DNA from: Oscillospiraceae bacterium
Lineage (GTDB): Bacteria; Bacillota; Clostridia; Oscillospirales; Acutalibacteraceae
NCBI GenBank assembly: GCA_015065685.1
Contig: SVPU01000002.1
Span: 1-64,000 of the forward strand
Reading direction: 5' to 3'
Length of the DNA: 64,000 nt
Part shown: piece by piece, positions 42,351-52,590 of the stretch
How the letters are laid out: each line of letters starts with the position of its first letter
Numbering within the stretch: the first letter of the stretch is position 1
Notes under the pieces: generated by a model
What the model was told of the DNA's origin: nothing
Database searches by the model: none
The model's input: the letters and a program-made list of their open reading frames with translations, nothing else
Made by a program: the position numbers and the translations under genes

Positions 42351-42887
42351 ATGTCAAAAAATTATATCAAAAAATTATGTATTTGTTCTGTTCTAGCAGC
42401 TTTATATGTTGCTTTAGAGTGGATAGCATCGACCTTTGGGAAGATTGCTTTTTTGGATAACTATCAAATCCCAATAAGCTGTTTTCCTTTGATTTTAGCA
42501 TCGGTTATGTTTGGTTTTAGTTGGGGAACAATCACTGCTATTGTCGGCTCTTTTATTTCTCAATTAAGCTACGGAATAAGCTGGAACACTTTGCTTTGGA
42601 TGGCACCAACAGTTATTTATAGCATGTCAGTGGCTTTGCTATATTTAGCTTTTCACAAAAAAGATAAACCCTTAATCTTAGGTGTTCAATTTTTTATAAG
42701 TTCAATCCTTCTATCCTGCTTAAATACATTGGCTATGTATTTAAGTAATTGGATTGCTGACCTTTCAAACGGTTTACTAAAAATATTCTTACCTATAAAA
42801 ATTGGCGCAGGAATAGTTTTTGCATTTATTTTTGCGTTTATAATTCCAATTGTTATAAAACGTTTCAAAAAAATATTAAAACTTTGA
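42351..42887 (+). CDS. folT: ECF transporter folate-binding subunit (FolT)
   Basis: A 178-aa S component of an energy-coupling-factor transporter with six hydrophobic segments, which binds the vitamin and docks on the shared EcfT-EcfA module (not in this window). The Ala-rich first span has CSVLAALYVALEW (about 12-24), in the region that contacts EcfT. The preceding THF riboswitch assigns folate specificity, since sequence alone would only say ECF S component. AAGGAGG precedes ATG 42351. Confidence 0.88.
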   Translation: MSKNYIKKLCICSVLAALYVALEWIASTFGKIAFLDNYQIPISCFPLILASVMFGFSWGTITAIVGSFISQLSYGISWNTLLWMAPTVIYSMSVALLYLAFHKKDKPLILGVQFFISSILLSCLNTLAMYLSNWIADLSNGLLKIFLPIKIGAGIVFAFIFAFIIPIVIKRFKKILKL

Positions 42888-42897
42888 GGTAATTTTT

Positions 42898-43080
42898 ATG
42901 GCAAAAGAAAAAAGATTTATAAAAACATTTTCCCAAGGTTGCGGCAGTATGGAAATTTGGGTTGATAAAGAGACTGGTGTTAATTATCTCTATCGTTGCG
43001 GCGGTTACGGTGGCGGTCTTACTCCCCTTTTAGATTCTTCGGGAAAACCGATAATAACACCCATTAGAAATGAATATTAA
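42898..43080 (+). CDS. DUF6440-family small protein
   Basis: A 60-residue protein, ATG 42898, 10 bases after folT. It matches the DUF6440 pattern, with RFIKTFSQGCG, EIWVDKETGVNYLY and GGGLTPLLDSSGKPI in order. Predicted to be a small beta-rich soluble protein with no known function. The gene ends at a bidirectional terminator. Confidence 0.85.
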   Translation: MAKEKRFIKTFSQGCGSMEIWVDKETGVNYLYRCGGYGGGLTPLLDSSGKPIITPIRNEY

Positions 43081-43082
43081 AA

Positions 43083-43115
43083 AAATCCGAGTTCAAGTGA
43101 ACTCGGATTTTTATT
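43083..43115. terminator. Bidirectional terminator between DUF6440 and groEL
   Basis: A perfect 12-bp stem with AAGT loop (43083-43094 with 43099-43110) flanked by A and T runs. Confidence 0.9.
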
Positions 43116-43124
43116 TATCTATAA

Positions 43125-45060
<1,936 letters not shown>

Positions 45061-45103
45061 AATTATTCCTCCAAATATTGTAATTTAAATTTATAGTAAA
45101 AAT

Positions 45104-45132
45104 ATAATAAACTAAAAGTCAGGAAAAGTCAA
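45104..45132 (-). promoter_or_regulatory. SigA-type promoter of groES-groEL
   Basis: On the minus strand TTGACT (45132-45127) and TATTAT (45109-45104) with 17 bases between. Confidence 0.65.
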
Positions 45133-45149
45133 GAGGTGTTTGACGGAAA

Positions 45150-45428
45150 TTAAATACTTAATATTTTTTTAAGTGTCGGCTCGAGTGATTTAGCAAAAAT
45201 ACTTCCCTTTCCTGTTAACTTAATTTCAAAATTATTTTCAGTTATAAAGCCAACTTTTTCCAATTCTGTTTTATATTCATCCTTAAAAAAATGCGATAAA
45301 TTGGTTCCGTAATGTAACGCAACTAAAAAGATTGCAGATTCGGGTGAAATATCTGCCCTTTTACAGTTGGGCTCAAACGCTTCCTTAAGCAATGAAAATT
45401 TTTGGAAAAAATCATTAGAATTATTCAT
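45150..45428 (-). CDS. Hypothetical protein
   Basis: A 92-aa soluble, mildly basic protein beginning MNNSNDFFQKFSLLKEAF (ATG 45428, behind GGAG on the minus strand). No signal peptide, membrane span or known motif is seen. The C-terminal half (LEKVGFITENNFEIKLTGKG) has the look of a small winged-helix-like strand/helix pattern, but this is only an impression. It is upstream of groES on the same strand, separated by the groES promoter. Confidence 0.55.
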   Translation of the reverse strand: MNNSNDFFQKFSLLKEAFEPNCKRADISPESAIFLVALHYGTNLSHFFKDEYKTELEKVGFITENNFEIKLTGKGSIFAKSLEPTLKKILSI

Positions 45429-45546
45429 TTTTAATTCTCCGTTCTTTGAATTATCTCAATTTTACACTTAATTACCAACAATTTCAACAAAAAATATTTA
45501 ACTTGCGTGATATAAATGTTTTTTATTATGAAATTGAATTGTTTAA

Positions 45547-45575
45547 TTGACAAAATAAATTGTATATGATAATAT
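45547..45575 (+). promoter_or_regulatory. Promoter of the purine operon
   Basis: TTGACA at 45547-45552, 17 bases, and TAATAT at 45570-45575. It drives the ZTP riboswitch leader and the pur genes. The surrounding gene-free stretch (45429-45740) holds only this and the riboswitch. Confidence 0.65.
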
Positions 45576-45596
45576 ATTTATATACAAGATATACCG

Positions 45597-45719
45597 TTCT
45601 TTGTGACTGACGGATAAGCGGATTACCGCGTGGAGCAAAGAACAACAGATGATTTTTCATCGGCCGACCGTCTGGGCACACTTTTCTTTAACGGATTAGT
45701 GCGCTCTTTTTGTTTTTTA
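45597..45719 (+). ncRNA. ZTP (pfl) riboswitch with terminator, upstream of purE
   Basis: The aptamer core is visible: TTCTTTGTGACTGACGGATAAGCGG, then ACCGCGTGGAGCAAAGAA closing the first stem, and the conserved GGCCGACCGTCTGGGCA end with pseudoknot bases (45662-45678). ZTP/AICAR signals shortage of 10-formyl-THF. Downstream, GTGCGCTC can pair with GGGCACAC and is followed by TTTTTGTTTTTT, an overlapping terminator (about 45674-45718). Binding ZTP would free the pur operon. Confidence 0.92.
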
Positions 45720-45740
45720 TGATAATTTGGAGGTTATTTT

Positions 45741-46232
45741 ATGAAAAAAATCGGCATTATTATGGGAAGCGACAGTGATTTACCAATAGTTTCTAAAGCG
45801 GTTGAGGTTTTAAAGAATTTCGGTGTGCCATATGAAGTGCATGTTTTTTCAGCACACAGAACCCCTCTTGAAGCAAAAGAGTTTAGTGTTAATGCAAGAG
45901 AAAACGGCTTTGGTGCAATAATTGCGGCAGCCGGTATGGCGGCTCACCTTGCAGGTGCCCTTGCTGCTAATACAACTCTTCCCGTTATCGGTATTCCAAT
46001 TAAATCGGGCAATCTCGGTGGAATTGATGCTCTTCTTTCAACGGTACAGATGCCAAGCGGTATCCCCGTTGCAACAGTTGCGATTGACGGTGCCGCAAAT
46101 GCCGCTTTGCTTTGTGTTGAGATTTTAGCAGTTGAAAATGCCGAATTAGCCGATAAGTTAAATAAAAAAAGAATTAACGATGCTAAAAAGGTTTTAGAAA
46201 AAAATCAAAAGATTGAAACCCAGTTTAATTAA
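45741..46232 (+). CDS. purE: N5-carboxyaminoimidazole ribonucleotide mutase PurE
   Basis: Shifts the carboxyl of N5-CAIR to C4 to give CAIR. The protein is 163 aa. The class I hallmarks GSDSDLPI (9-16), [11 protein letters not shown] (39-49) and [14 protein letters not shown] (67-80) are clear. Class I PurE normally works with PurK, and no purK is in this window. GGAGG sits 7 bases before ATG 45741. Confidence 0.95.
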   Translation: MKKIGIIMGSDSDLPIVSKAVEVLKNFGVPYEVHVFSAHRTPLEAKEFSVNARENGFGAIIAAAGMAAHLAGALAANTTLPVIGIPIKSGNLGGIDALLSTVQMPSGIPVATVAIDGAANAALLCVEILAVENAELADKLNKKRINDAKKVLEKNQKIETQFN

Positions 46233-46250
46233 TTTTGGAGGTCCTTTTAT

Positions 46251-47672
46251 ATGGGAGGCTTTTTCGGAGCGGTTTGTAAAAACGATGCTATTTCCGATGT
46301 TTTCTTTGGAACTGACTATCACTCACACTTAGGTACACGCCGTGCAGGTATGGCAGCGGTTGACAGTGAAATCGGTTTACAAAGAGAAATACATAATATT
46401 GAAAATTCACCATTCAGAACAAAGTTTGATGGTGTTTTGGAAGAAATGAAGGGTTGTTCAGCAATCGGTTGTATTAGCGACTATGACCCACAGCCCTTGC
46501 TTATTCGTTCAAAAATCGGTACATACGCTATTTGTGTTATTGGTGTTATCAATAATGCAGAAGAGCTTATAAAAAAATATTTTGATTTAAACGGTCATTT
46601 CGGTGTTATGACAGGCGGCAAGGTTAATTCAACCGAGCTCGTCGCTGCACTAATTAACCAAAAAGATAATTTTAAAGATGGTATAGAATTTGCACAGAAC
46701 AATATCGAAGGCACTGCTTCGATACTTATCCTGAAAGAGAATGGTAATTTAATTGCAGCACGTGATAAATTCGGTAGAATCCCTGTTCTTATCGGTAAAA
46801 ACGAGGATGGATATTGTGTTTCTTTTGAATCGTTTGCTTATTTAAAGCTTGGATATGCCGATGAGAAAGAATTAGGCCCCGCAGAAATAGTTGAATTAAC
46901 ACACAATTCATTAACCGTGCTTTCCCCTGCCCAAAAGAAAATGAAGATTTGTTCTTTCCTCTGGAGTTATTTTGGTTATCCAACCTCGTGCTATGAGGGC
47001 GTTAATGTTGAAATTATGCGCTATCGCAATGGTAAAATAATGGCGCAGAATGATAAGCTAAACAATCTTGCTGATGATATTGATTATGTCGGCGGAGTTC
47101 CAGATTCGGGCACACCGCACGCTATTGGCTATGCTAATGAAAGCGGTAAGCATTTTGCCCGAGCTTTCATTAAATATACTCCTACGTGGTCCAGAAGCTT
47201 TACTTCTGCTAAACAAAACGATCGAAGCAAAATTGCTAAAATGAAGCAAATTCCCATTCACGAGCTTATAACCGATAAGAATCTTCTTTTTGTTGATGAT
47301 TCTATTGTTCGCGGAACACAGCTTAAGGAAACGGTTGATTTTCTTTATGAAAACGGTGCTAAATCAGTTCATATGCGTTCTGCTTGCCCTCCGATTATGT
47401 ATGGCTGCAAATATCTTAATTTTTCAAGAGCAACAAGTGATATGGAGCTTATAGCGCGAAGAGTTATATTAGAACTCGAGGGTGAAGAAGGTCTTAAATT
47501 TATTGATGAATATAGCAGTTCAAAAACCGAGCGCGGTAAAAGCCTTAGAAAAGCAATTGCCCAAAAGTTTAATTTTGCTTCACTTGAGTTTCAGTCTTTA
47601 GAGGGCGTTATTGAAGCAATCGGTCTACCCAAAGAATGTCTATGTACTTACTGTTGGAACGGAAAAGAATAA
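46251..47672 (+). CDS. purF: Amidophosphoribosyltransferase-like protein lacking the N-terminal catalytic Cys
   Basis: The normal PurF makes phosphoribosylamine from PRPP and glutamine, using an N-terminal Cys freed by processing. Here the start is MGGFFGAV (ATG 46251, strong GGAGG ribosome site at 46237), so there is no Cys at position 2. The remaining Ntn domain is recognisable (LGTRRAGMAAV, GCISDYDPQP, GGKVNSTELVAAL). The PRPP loop LFVDDSIVRGTQLKETVDF (about 345-363) and cysteines SACPPIMYGCKY and CLCTYC for an Fe-S cluster are intact. Homologues with this head occur in Bacteroides and Clostridia as I recall. It may use free ammonia or have another role, and another purF may exist elsewhere. 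473 aa. Confidence 0.9.
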   Translation: MGGFFGAVCKNDAISDVFFGTDYHSHLGTRRAGMAAVDSEIGLQREIHNIENSPFRTKFDGVLEEMKGCSAIGCISDYDPQPLLIRSKIGTYAICVIGVINNAEELIKKYFDLNGHFGVMTGGKVNSTELVAALINQKDNFKDGIEFAQNNIEGTASILILKENGNLIAARDKFGRIPVLIGKNEDGYCVSFESFAYLKLGYADEKELGPAEIVELTHNSLTVLSPAQKKMKICSFLWSYFGYPTSCYEGVNVEIMRYRNGKIMAQNDKLNNLADDIDYVGGVPDSGTPHAIGYANESGKHFARAFIKYTPTWSRSFTSAKQNDRSKIAKMKQIPIHELITDKNLLFVDDSIVRGTQLKETVDFLYENGAKSVHMRSACPPIMYGCKYLNFSRATSDMELIARRVILELEGEEGLKFIDEYSSSKTERGKSLRKAIAQKFNFASLEFQSLEGVIEAIGLPKECLCTYCWNGKE

Positions 47673-47691
47673 TTTTAAAGGAATGTTTTTT

Positions 47692-48729
47692 ATGAATAAC
47701 TCACAATCTAAATCATATGCTGATGCAGGTGTTGATATAACTGCGGGTTACAAAGCAGTTGAGCTAATGAAAAAGCACATTGCAAGAACAAGAAATGAAG
47801 GTTGTCTTGATGATGTTGGCGGTTTTGGCGGTTGTTTCGGTCTTCCCACGGGTATGAAAGAGCCTGTTTTGGTTTCCGGAACAGACGGTTGTGGAACTAA
47901 GGTTAAATTGGCTATTCTTATGGACAAGCACGATACTATCGGCATTGATGCAGTTGCTATGTGCGTTAACGATATAATTTGCGTTGGTGCTAAACCGCTT
48001 TTCTTCCTTGATTATATTGCTTGCGGTAAAAATATTCCCGAAAAGATTGCCGAAATTGTTAAGGGTGTAGCCGAGGGCTGTGTTCAGTCGGGTGCAGCGC
48101 TCATAGGCGGTGAAACAGCGGAGCATCCTGGACTTATGCCCACCCACGATTACGACCTTGCGGGTTTTGCAGTTGGTATTGTCGATAAGGCAGAAATTAT
48201 TGATAATAAAACCATGCAAGAGGGCGATGTTGTTATTGCACTTCCCTCTTCGGGTGTTCATTCGAACGGTTTCTCACTTGTCCGCAAAGTTTTTGATATT
48301 GAAAACTGCGACCTTAATAAAATTTATGATGAACTTGGCGGAAAATCTATTGGAGAAACTTTGCTTACTCCCACAAGGATTTATGTTAAACCTGTTTTGG
48401 CTTTGCTCGAAAAGGTAAATGTTCGTGCAATTTCCCACATCACGGGTGGTGGCTTCTATGAAAATATTCCAAGAAGCATTCCCGATGGCTTCGGTGCTGA
48501 AATTGAGAAATCGGCCATCAAGGTTCTTCCCATTTTCGAATTGCTTCAAAAGGTTGGCAACATTCCCGAAAGAGATATGTATAACACATACAATATGGGT
48601 GTTGGTATGAGCATTGTTGTGGCAAAGGAAGATGCCGAAAAAGCAATTGAAATTTTAAAGAACAACGGCGAAGATGCTTATATCATCGGAAAAATTGTTA
48701 AATCCCACGAAAAATTTAAATTTGTTTAA
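47692..48729 (+). CDS. purM: Phosphoribosylformylglycinamidine cyclo-ligase PurM
   Basis: Closes FGAM to aminoimidazole ribonucleotide with ATP. ATG 47692 (MNNSQSKSYADAGVDITAGY) is chosen because AAAGGA lies 9 bases upstream. The frame is open further into purF. The protein is 345 aa. Signatures are SYADAGVDI, GTDGCGTKVKLA, and the PurM-type GGETAEHPGLMP (about 141-152) and ITGGGFYENIPR. AIR synthase fold shared with PurL. Confidence 0.96.
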   Translation: MNNSQSKSYADAGVDITAGYKAVELMKKHIARTRNEGCLDDVGGFGGCFGLPTGMKEPVLVSGTDGCGTKVKLAILMDKHDTIGIDAVAMCVNDIICVGAKPLFFLDYIACGKNIPEKIAEIVKGVAEGCVQSGAALIGGETAEHPGLMPTHDYDLAGFAVGIVDKAEIIDNKTMQEGDVVIALPSSGVHSNGFSLVRKVFDIENCDLNKIYDELGGKSIGETLLTPTRIYVKPVLALLEKVNVRAISHITGGGFYENIPRSIPDGFGAEIEKSAIKVLPIFELLQKVGNIPERDMYNTYNMGVGMSIVVAKEDAEKAIEILKNNGEDAYIIGKIVKSHEKFKFV

Positions 48730-48738
48730 GGTGCTAAA

Positions 48739-49326
48739 ATGAAAAATATTGCAGTTTTAGTTTCCGGTGGCGGAACAAATCTACAAGCGCTTATAGATGC
48801 ACAAAATTCGGGTGTTATTAAATCGGGTAAAATTGTGCTTGTTATTTCTAATAATTCTGATGCTTATGCATTACAAAGAGCAAAAAAAGCTGATATCAAA
48901 ACCTGTGTCTGCAGTAAAAAGGAGCTCAATGCTTCGTTTGAAGACAGATTAATTGAGATAATTGAAGGAAATAAAATTGATGTTATTGTTCTTGCGGGCT
49001 TTATGTGTATTTTAAGTGAAAAATTCACTTCGCATTTTGCTGACAGAATAATCAATGTTCACCCTTCGCTTATCCCGGCATTTTGCGGTAAGGGTTTTTA
49101 TGGGCTTCGCGTTCACGAGGCAGCACTTGAGTATGGCGTTAAGGTTACAGGTGCCACAGTGCATTTTGTAAATGAAATTCCCGACGGCGGTAAAATCATA
49201 ATGCAAAAGGCTGTTGAGATTAAGGACGGCGATACCCCCGAAATTCTTCAAAAAAGAGTGATGGAAGAAGCTGAATGGAAAATTCTCCCCCTCTCACTTG
49301 AGAAGGTTTGCTCTGAATTAGAATAA
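48739..49326 (+). CDS. purN: Phosphoribosylglycinamide formyltransferase PurN
   Basis: Transfers the formyl group of 10-formyl-THF to GAR. The protein is 195 aa. LVSGGGTNLQALID (7-20) binds the nucleotide. INVHPSLIPAFCGKG (about 103-117) carries the catalytic Asn and His, and the Asp in VNEIPDGGKII (about 141-151) completes the site. The gene depends on 10-formyl-THF made by the Fhs encoded at the end of the operon. Confidence 0.96.
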   Translation: MKNIAVLVSGGGTNLQALIDAQNSGVIKSGKIVLVISNNSDAYALQRAKKADIKTCVCSKKELNASFEDRLIEIIEGNKIDVIVLAGFMCILSEKFTSHFADRIINVHPSLIPAFCGKGFYGLRVHEAALEYGVKVTGATVHFVNEIPDGGKIIMQKAVEIKDGDTPEILQKRVMEEAEWKILPLSLEKVCSELE

Positions 49327-49352
49327 TTAATTTAAACAAAGGTGGAATATTT

Positions 49353-50069
49353 ATGAAAATTATGTCTATTGAAAACGAGCTAAATTCTTTAGCTTATCAC
49401 GGCAGAGGAATTATTATTGGTAAAAGTGTGGACGGCAAAAAAGCTATCACTGCTTATTTTATTATGGGCAGAAGTGAAAATAGCCGAAACAGAGTTTTTG
49501 TTGAAGATGGTGCGGGAATTAGAACTCAAGCCTTCGATGAATCAAAGATGACCGACCCACATCTCATTATTTATGCACCCGTTAGAGTTTTGGGTAACAA
49601 AACTATTGTTACTAACGGCGACCAGACCGATACTATTTATGAGCTAATGGATAGACAGATGACATTTGAGCAATCACTTCGCACACGCGAGTTTGAGGAT
49701 GATGCTCCTAACTTTACACCCAGAATTTCCGGTATTATCCGCCTTGAAAATAATGATATGAACTTTGCAATGTCCATCTTAAAATCTGCTGAGGGAGATG
49801 GAAGTTCTTGCCAAAGATACACCTTTGCTTACAGTAATCCCTTAGCCGGTAAAGCAAAGTTTATTCACACCTATGCTTGCGATGGCAACCCCTTACCAAG
49901 CTTTGAGGGCGAGCCTAAAACTTTGGAGCTACCTGATTGTGATATAGACGCTTTAACGGATTTAATTTGGAATAATTTAAATAATGATAATAAGGTTTCA
50001 CTTTTTGTCAGATATATTGATTTAGAAGACGGCAGCTACGAATCAAGAATTGTTAATAAAAACAAATAA
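49353..50069 (+). CDS. purO: IMP cyclohydrolase, PurO type
   Basis: A 238-aa protein of the PurO/IMP_cyclohyd family that closes FAICAR to IMP, the last step. Family features are ENELNSLAYHGRGIIIG (6-22), MGRSENSRNRVFV (about 45-57), and GIIRLENNDMNFAMSILKS (about 129-147). The type is best known in archaea. It replaces the N-terminal half of bifunctional PurH, and the lone formyltransferase encoded next supports this. ATG 49353 is behind AGGTGGA. Confidence 0.9.
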   Translation: MKIMSIENELNSLAYHGRGIIIGKSVDGKKAITAYFIMGRSENSRNRVFVEDGAGIRTQAFDESKMTDPHLIIYAPVRVLGNKTIVTNGDQTDTIYELMDRQMTFEQSLRTREFEDDAPNFTPRISGIIRLENNDMNFAMSILKSAEGDGSSCQRYTFAYSNPLAGKAKFIHTYACDGNPLPSFEGEPKTLELPDCDIDALTDLIWNNLNNDNKVSLFVRYIDLEDGSYESRIVNKNK

Positions 50070-50080
50070 GGAGTAGAAAA

Positions 50081-51265
50081 ATGAAAGAGTTTGAACTTAA
50101 ATACGGTTGTAACCCAAACCAAAAGCCATCAAAAATCTTTATGGCTGATGGAAGCGAATTGCCTATTAAAATTTTATGCGGCAGACCCGGTTATATTAAT
50201 TTCCTCGATGCTTTTAATTCTTGGCAGTTAGTTAAGGAATTAAAGGAAGCATTAGGTCTTCCCGCAGTATCATCTTTTAAGCATGTTAGCCCCACAAGTG
50301 CAGCTGTTGGAACAATTCTTCCAGATAAGCTTAAAAAGGCCTGCTTTGTTGATGATATTGAAGGTCTTGATAACTCTCCACTTGCTTGTGCATATGCACG
50401 CGCCCGCGGTACTGACCGTATGTGTTCTTTTGGCGACTGGGTTGCGCTATCTGATGTTTGTGATGTAACCACAGCACTCCTTATTAAACGCGAGGTTTCC
50501 GATGGTATAATTGCTCCGGGATATGAACCTGAAGCGTTAGAAATCTTAAAATCAAAGAGAAATGGTAACTATAATATTGTTGAGATTGATCCCAACTATG
50601 TTCCTGAGGCTATCGAGCACAAACAGGTTTTTGGTATTACCTTTGAACAAGGTAGAAACAATTTCGAAATTAATGAAGAATTACTTTCAAATCTTGTAAC
50701 CGAGAATAAGGAATTACCCGACAGTGCAAAGCGAGACCTTATAATTTCTCTTATTACTTTGAAATATACGCAGTCAAACTCGGTTTGCTTTGCGGTTGAT
50801 GGTCAAGCTATCGGCGTTGGTGCGGGTCAGCAATCAAGAATTCACTGCACAAGGCTTGCGGGCTCAAAGGCAGACACCTGGTTCCTTCGCCAACACGATA
50901 AAGTGTTAAATCTTCCTTTTAAAGATGATATTGCAAGACCTACAAGAGATAATGTTATTGATGGATATATCAATCGCAACGAAGAGGATGTTTGTGCGGA
51001 CGGTAATTGGCAGAAATACTTTAAATCACAGCCTGCTCCCCTTACTGATAATGAAATAAGAGATTATCTTGATACCTGTAAGGGTGTGGCATTAGGCTCG
51101 GATGCCTTCTTCCCATTTGATGATAATATTGAAAGAGCGTATAGAAGCGGTGTTTCTTATATTGCAGAGCCCGGCGGTTCTATCAGAGATGATGCAGTAA
51201 TTGAATGCTGCAATAAATATGGAATTGCAATGGCCTTCACAGGAATGCGACTTTTCCATCATTAA
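50081..51265 (+). CDS. purH: AICAR formyltransferase (stand-alone PurH domain)
   Basis: Transfers formyl from 10-formyl-THF to AICAR. The 394-aa protein has the AICARFT domain alone: FELKYGCNPNQKPSKIF at the start, the catalytic Lys-His in SSFKHVSPTSAAVGT (about 65-79), GVGAGQQSRIHCTRLA (about 246-261), and DAFFPFDDNIERAYRSGV near the C-terminus. The MGS-like cyclohydrolase domain of normal 510-aa PurH is missing, not truncated: a clean start with RBS AAGGAG precedes it. PurO upstream supplies that activity. Confidence 0.93.
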   Translation: MKEFELKYGCNPNQKPSKIFMADGSELPIKILCGRPGYINFLDAFNSWQLVKELKEALGLPAVSSFKHVSPTSAAVGTILPDKLKKACFVDDIEGLDNSPLACAYARARGTDRMCSFGDWVALSDVCDVTTALLIKREVSDGIIAPGYEPEALEILKSKRNGNYNIVEIDPNYVPEAIEHKQVFGITFEQGRNNFEINEELLSNLVTENKELPDSAKRDLIISLITLKYTQSNSVCFAVDGQAIGVGAGQQSRIHCTRLAGSKADTWFLRQHDKVLNLPFKDDIARPTRDNVIDGYINRNEEDVCADGNWQKYFKSQPAPLTDNEIRDYLDTCKGVALGSDAFFPFDDNIERAYRSGVSYIAEPGGSIRDDAVIECCNKYGIAMAFTGMRLFHH

Positions 51266-51283
51266 TAATTAAGGAGATTTATT

Positions 51284-52525
51284 ATGAATAACTTTTTTGA
51301 TGAGTTAAAAAATTATGATACCGAGGTTTTTGAAGCGTGTAATGCAGAGCTTCAGAGACAGCAGCATAATATTGAGTTAATTGCTTCTGAAAATATCGTT
51401 TCAAAGGCTGTTTTACTTGCCGCAGGTGGTGTTCTCACAAATAAATACGCCGAGGGTTATCCTTCTAAGCGTTATTATGGCGGATGTCAGTGTGTTGATA
51501 TTGTTGAAGAAATTGCACGCGAGCGCGCTAAAAAGCTTTTTGGCTGTAATTTTGCAAATGTTCAGCCTCATTCAGGCGCTAATGCAAACCTTGCCACTTT
51601 CTTTGCTCTCGTTCAACCCGGTGATACTGTTATGGGTATGAATCTTCAGCAAGGTGGCCATTTATCACACGGCTCGCCTGTTAATATTTCGGGTAAATAT
51701 TTTAACATTGTGCCATACGGTGTTAGCAATGAAACCGAAACTATTGACTATGATGAAATGAGAAAAATTGCACTTGAGTGCAAACCAAAGCTTATTGTTG
51801 TCGGCGCTTCTGCTTATTCAAGAGTTATTGATTTTCCCCGTTGCAGAGCAATAGCCGATGAGGTTGGCGCATATTTAATGGTTGATATGGCACATATTGC
51901 AGGTCTTATTGCTGCAGGTGAGCATCCCTCCCCTATTCCTTATGCTCATGTTGTTACGACTACCACTCATAAAACCTTGAGGGGTCCACGCGGCGGTATG
52001 ATTCTTTGTAACGATGAAGAAATTTACACAAAAATCAACAAGGCTGTGTTCCCCGGCACTCAGGGCGGTCCTTTAATGCACATTATTGCCGCAAAGGCAG
52101 TAGCCCTTGGCGAAGCATTAACTCCTGAGTTTAAAGAATATCAAAAACAGGTTGTTAAAAACGCTGCTGCACTTTGCCAAGGTCTCCTTGATGAGGGGCT
52201 TGACATTGTATCAGGCGGTACCGACAATCACCTTGTTTTGCTTAACCTTATTAAGACCGGTGTTACAGGCAAAGAGCTCGAGCACAGACTTGATGAGGTT
52301 CATATTACCGCGAATAAAAACACTGTTCCTAATGACCCGCAAAGTCCTTTTGTTACTAGCGGTGTAAGACTTGGTGCCCCTGCTGTTACCACACGCGGTT
52401 TCAAAGAAAAGGAAATGAAGCTTATTGCACAGTGGATTTCTTGCTGTGTTAACGATTTTGAGCCACATAAAGAATATATTTCAAATGAAGTTCAGAATCT
52501 TTGCGCTAAGTTCCCTATTTATTAA
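51284..52525 (+). CDS. glyA: Serine hydroxymethyltransferase
   Basis: Makes glycine and methylene-THF from serine and THF, so it supplies both glycine for GAR and one-carbon units for the operon. The protein is 413 aa. [15 protein letters not shown], the substrate-binding [14 protein letters not shown], and [13 protein letters not shown] are clear. The PLP lysine is in [15 protein letters not shown] (about 222-236). A small hairpin follows between glyA and purD. Confidence 0.97.
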   Translation: MNNFFDELKNYDTEVFEACNAELQRQQHNIELIASENIVSKAVLLAAGGVLTNKYAEGYPSKRYYGGCQCVDIVEEIARERAKKLFGCNFANVQPHSGANANLATFFALVQPGDTVMGMNLQQGGHLSHGSPVNISGKYFNIVPYGVSNETETIDYDEMRKIALECKPKLIVVGASAYSRVIDFPRCRAIADEVGAYLMVDMAHIAGLIAAGEHPSPIPYAHVVTTTTHKTLRGPRGGMILCNDEEIYTKINKAVFPGTQGGPLMHIIAAKAVALGEALTPEFKEYQKQVVKNAAALCQGLLDEGLDIVSGGTDNHLVLLNLIKTGVTGKELEHRLDEVHITANKNTVPNDPQSPFVTSGVRLGAPAVTTRGFKEKEMKLIAQWISCCVNDFEPHKEYISNEVQNLCAKFPIY

Positions 52526-52530
52526 TTTTC

Positions 52531-52557
52531 AGCCTTCCTTAAAGGGAAGGCTTTAGG
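52531..52557 (+). other. Intra-operon hairpin between glyA and purD
   Basis: An 8-bp stem (52531-52538 with 52545-52552) is followed by TTTAGGTATTTTT, not a clean U-tract. It may trim or partly stop the transcript. Confidence 0.4.
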
Positions 52558-52590
52558 TATTTTTCAGTTTGCTTTTAAGGAGTTTTCAAA

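Noticed and set aside
45061-45150. CIRCE operator before groES
   Set aside because: No TTAGCACTC/GAGTGCTAA pair is seen in this stretch.
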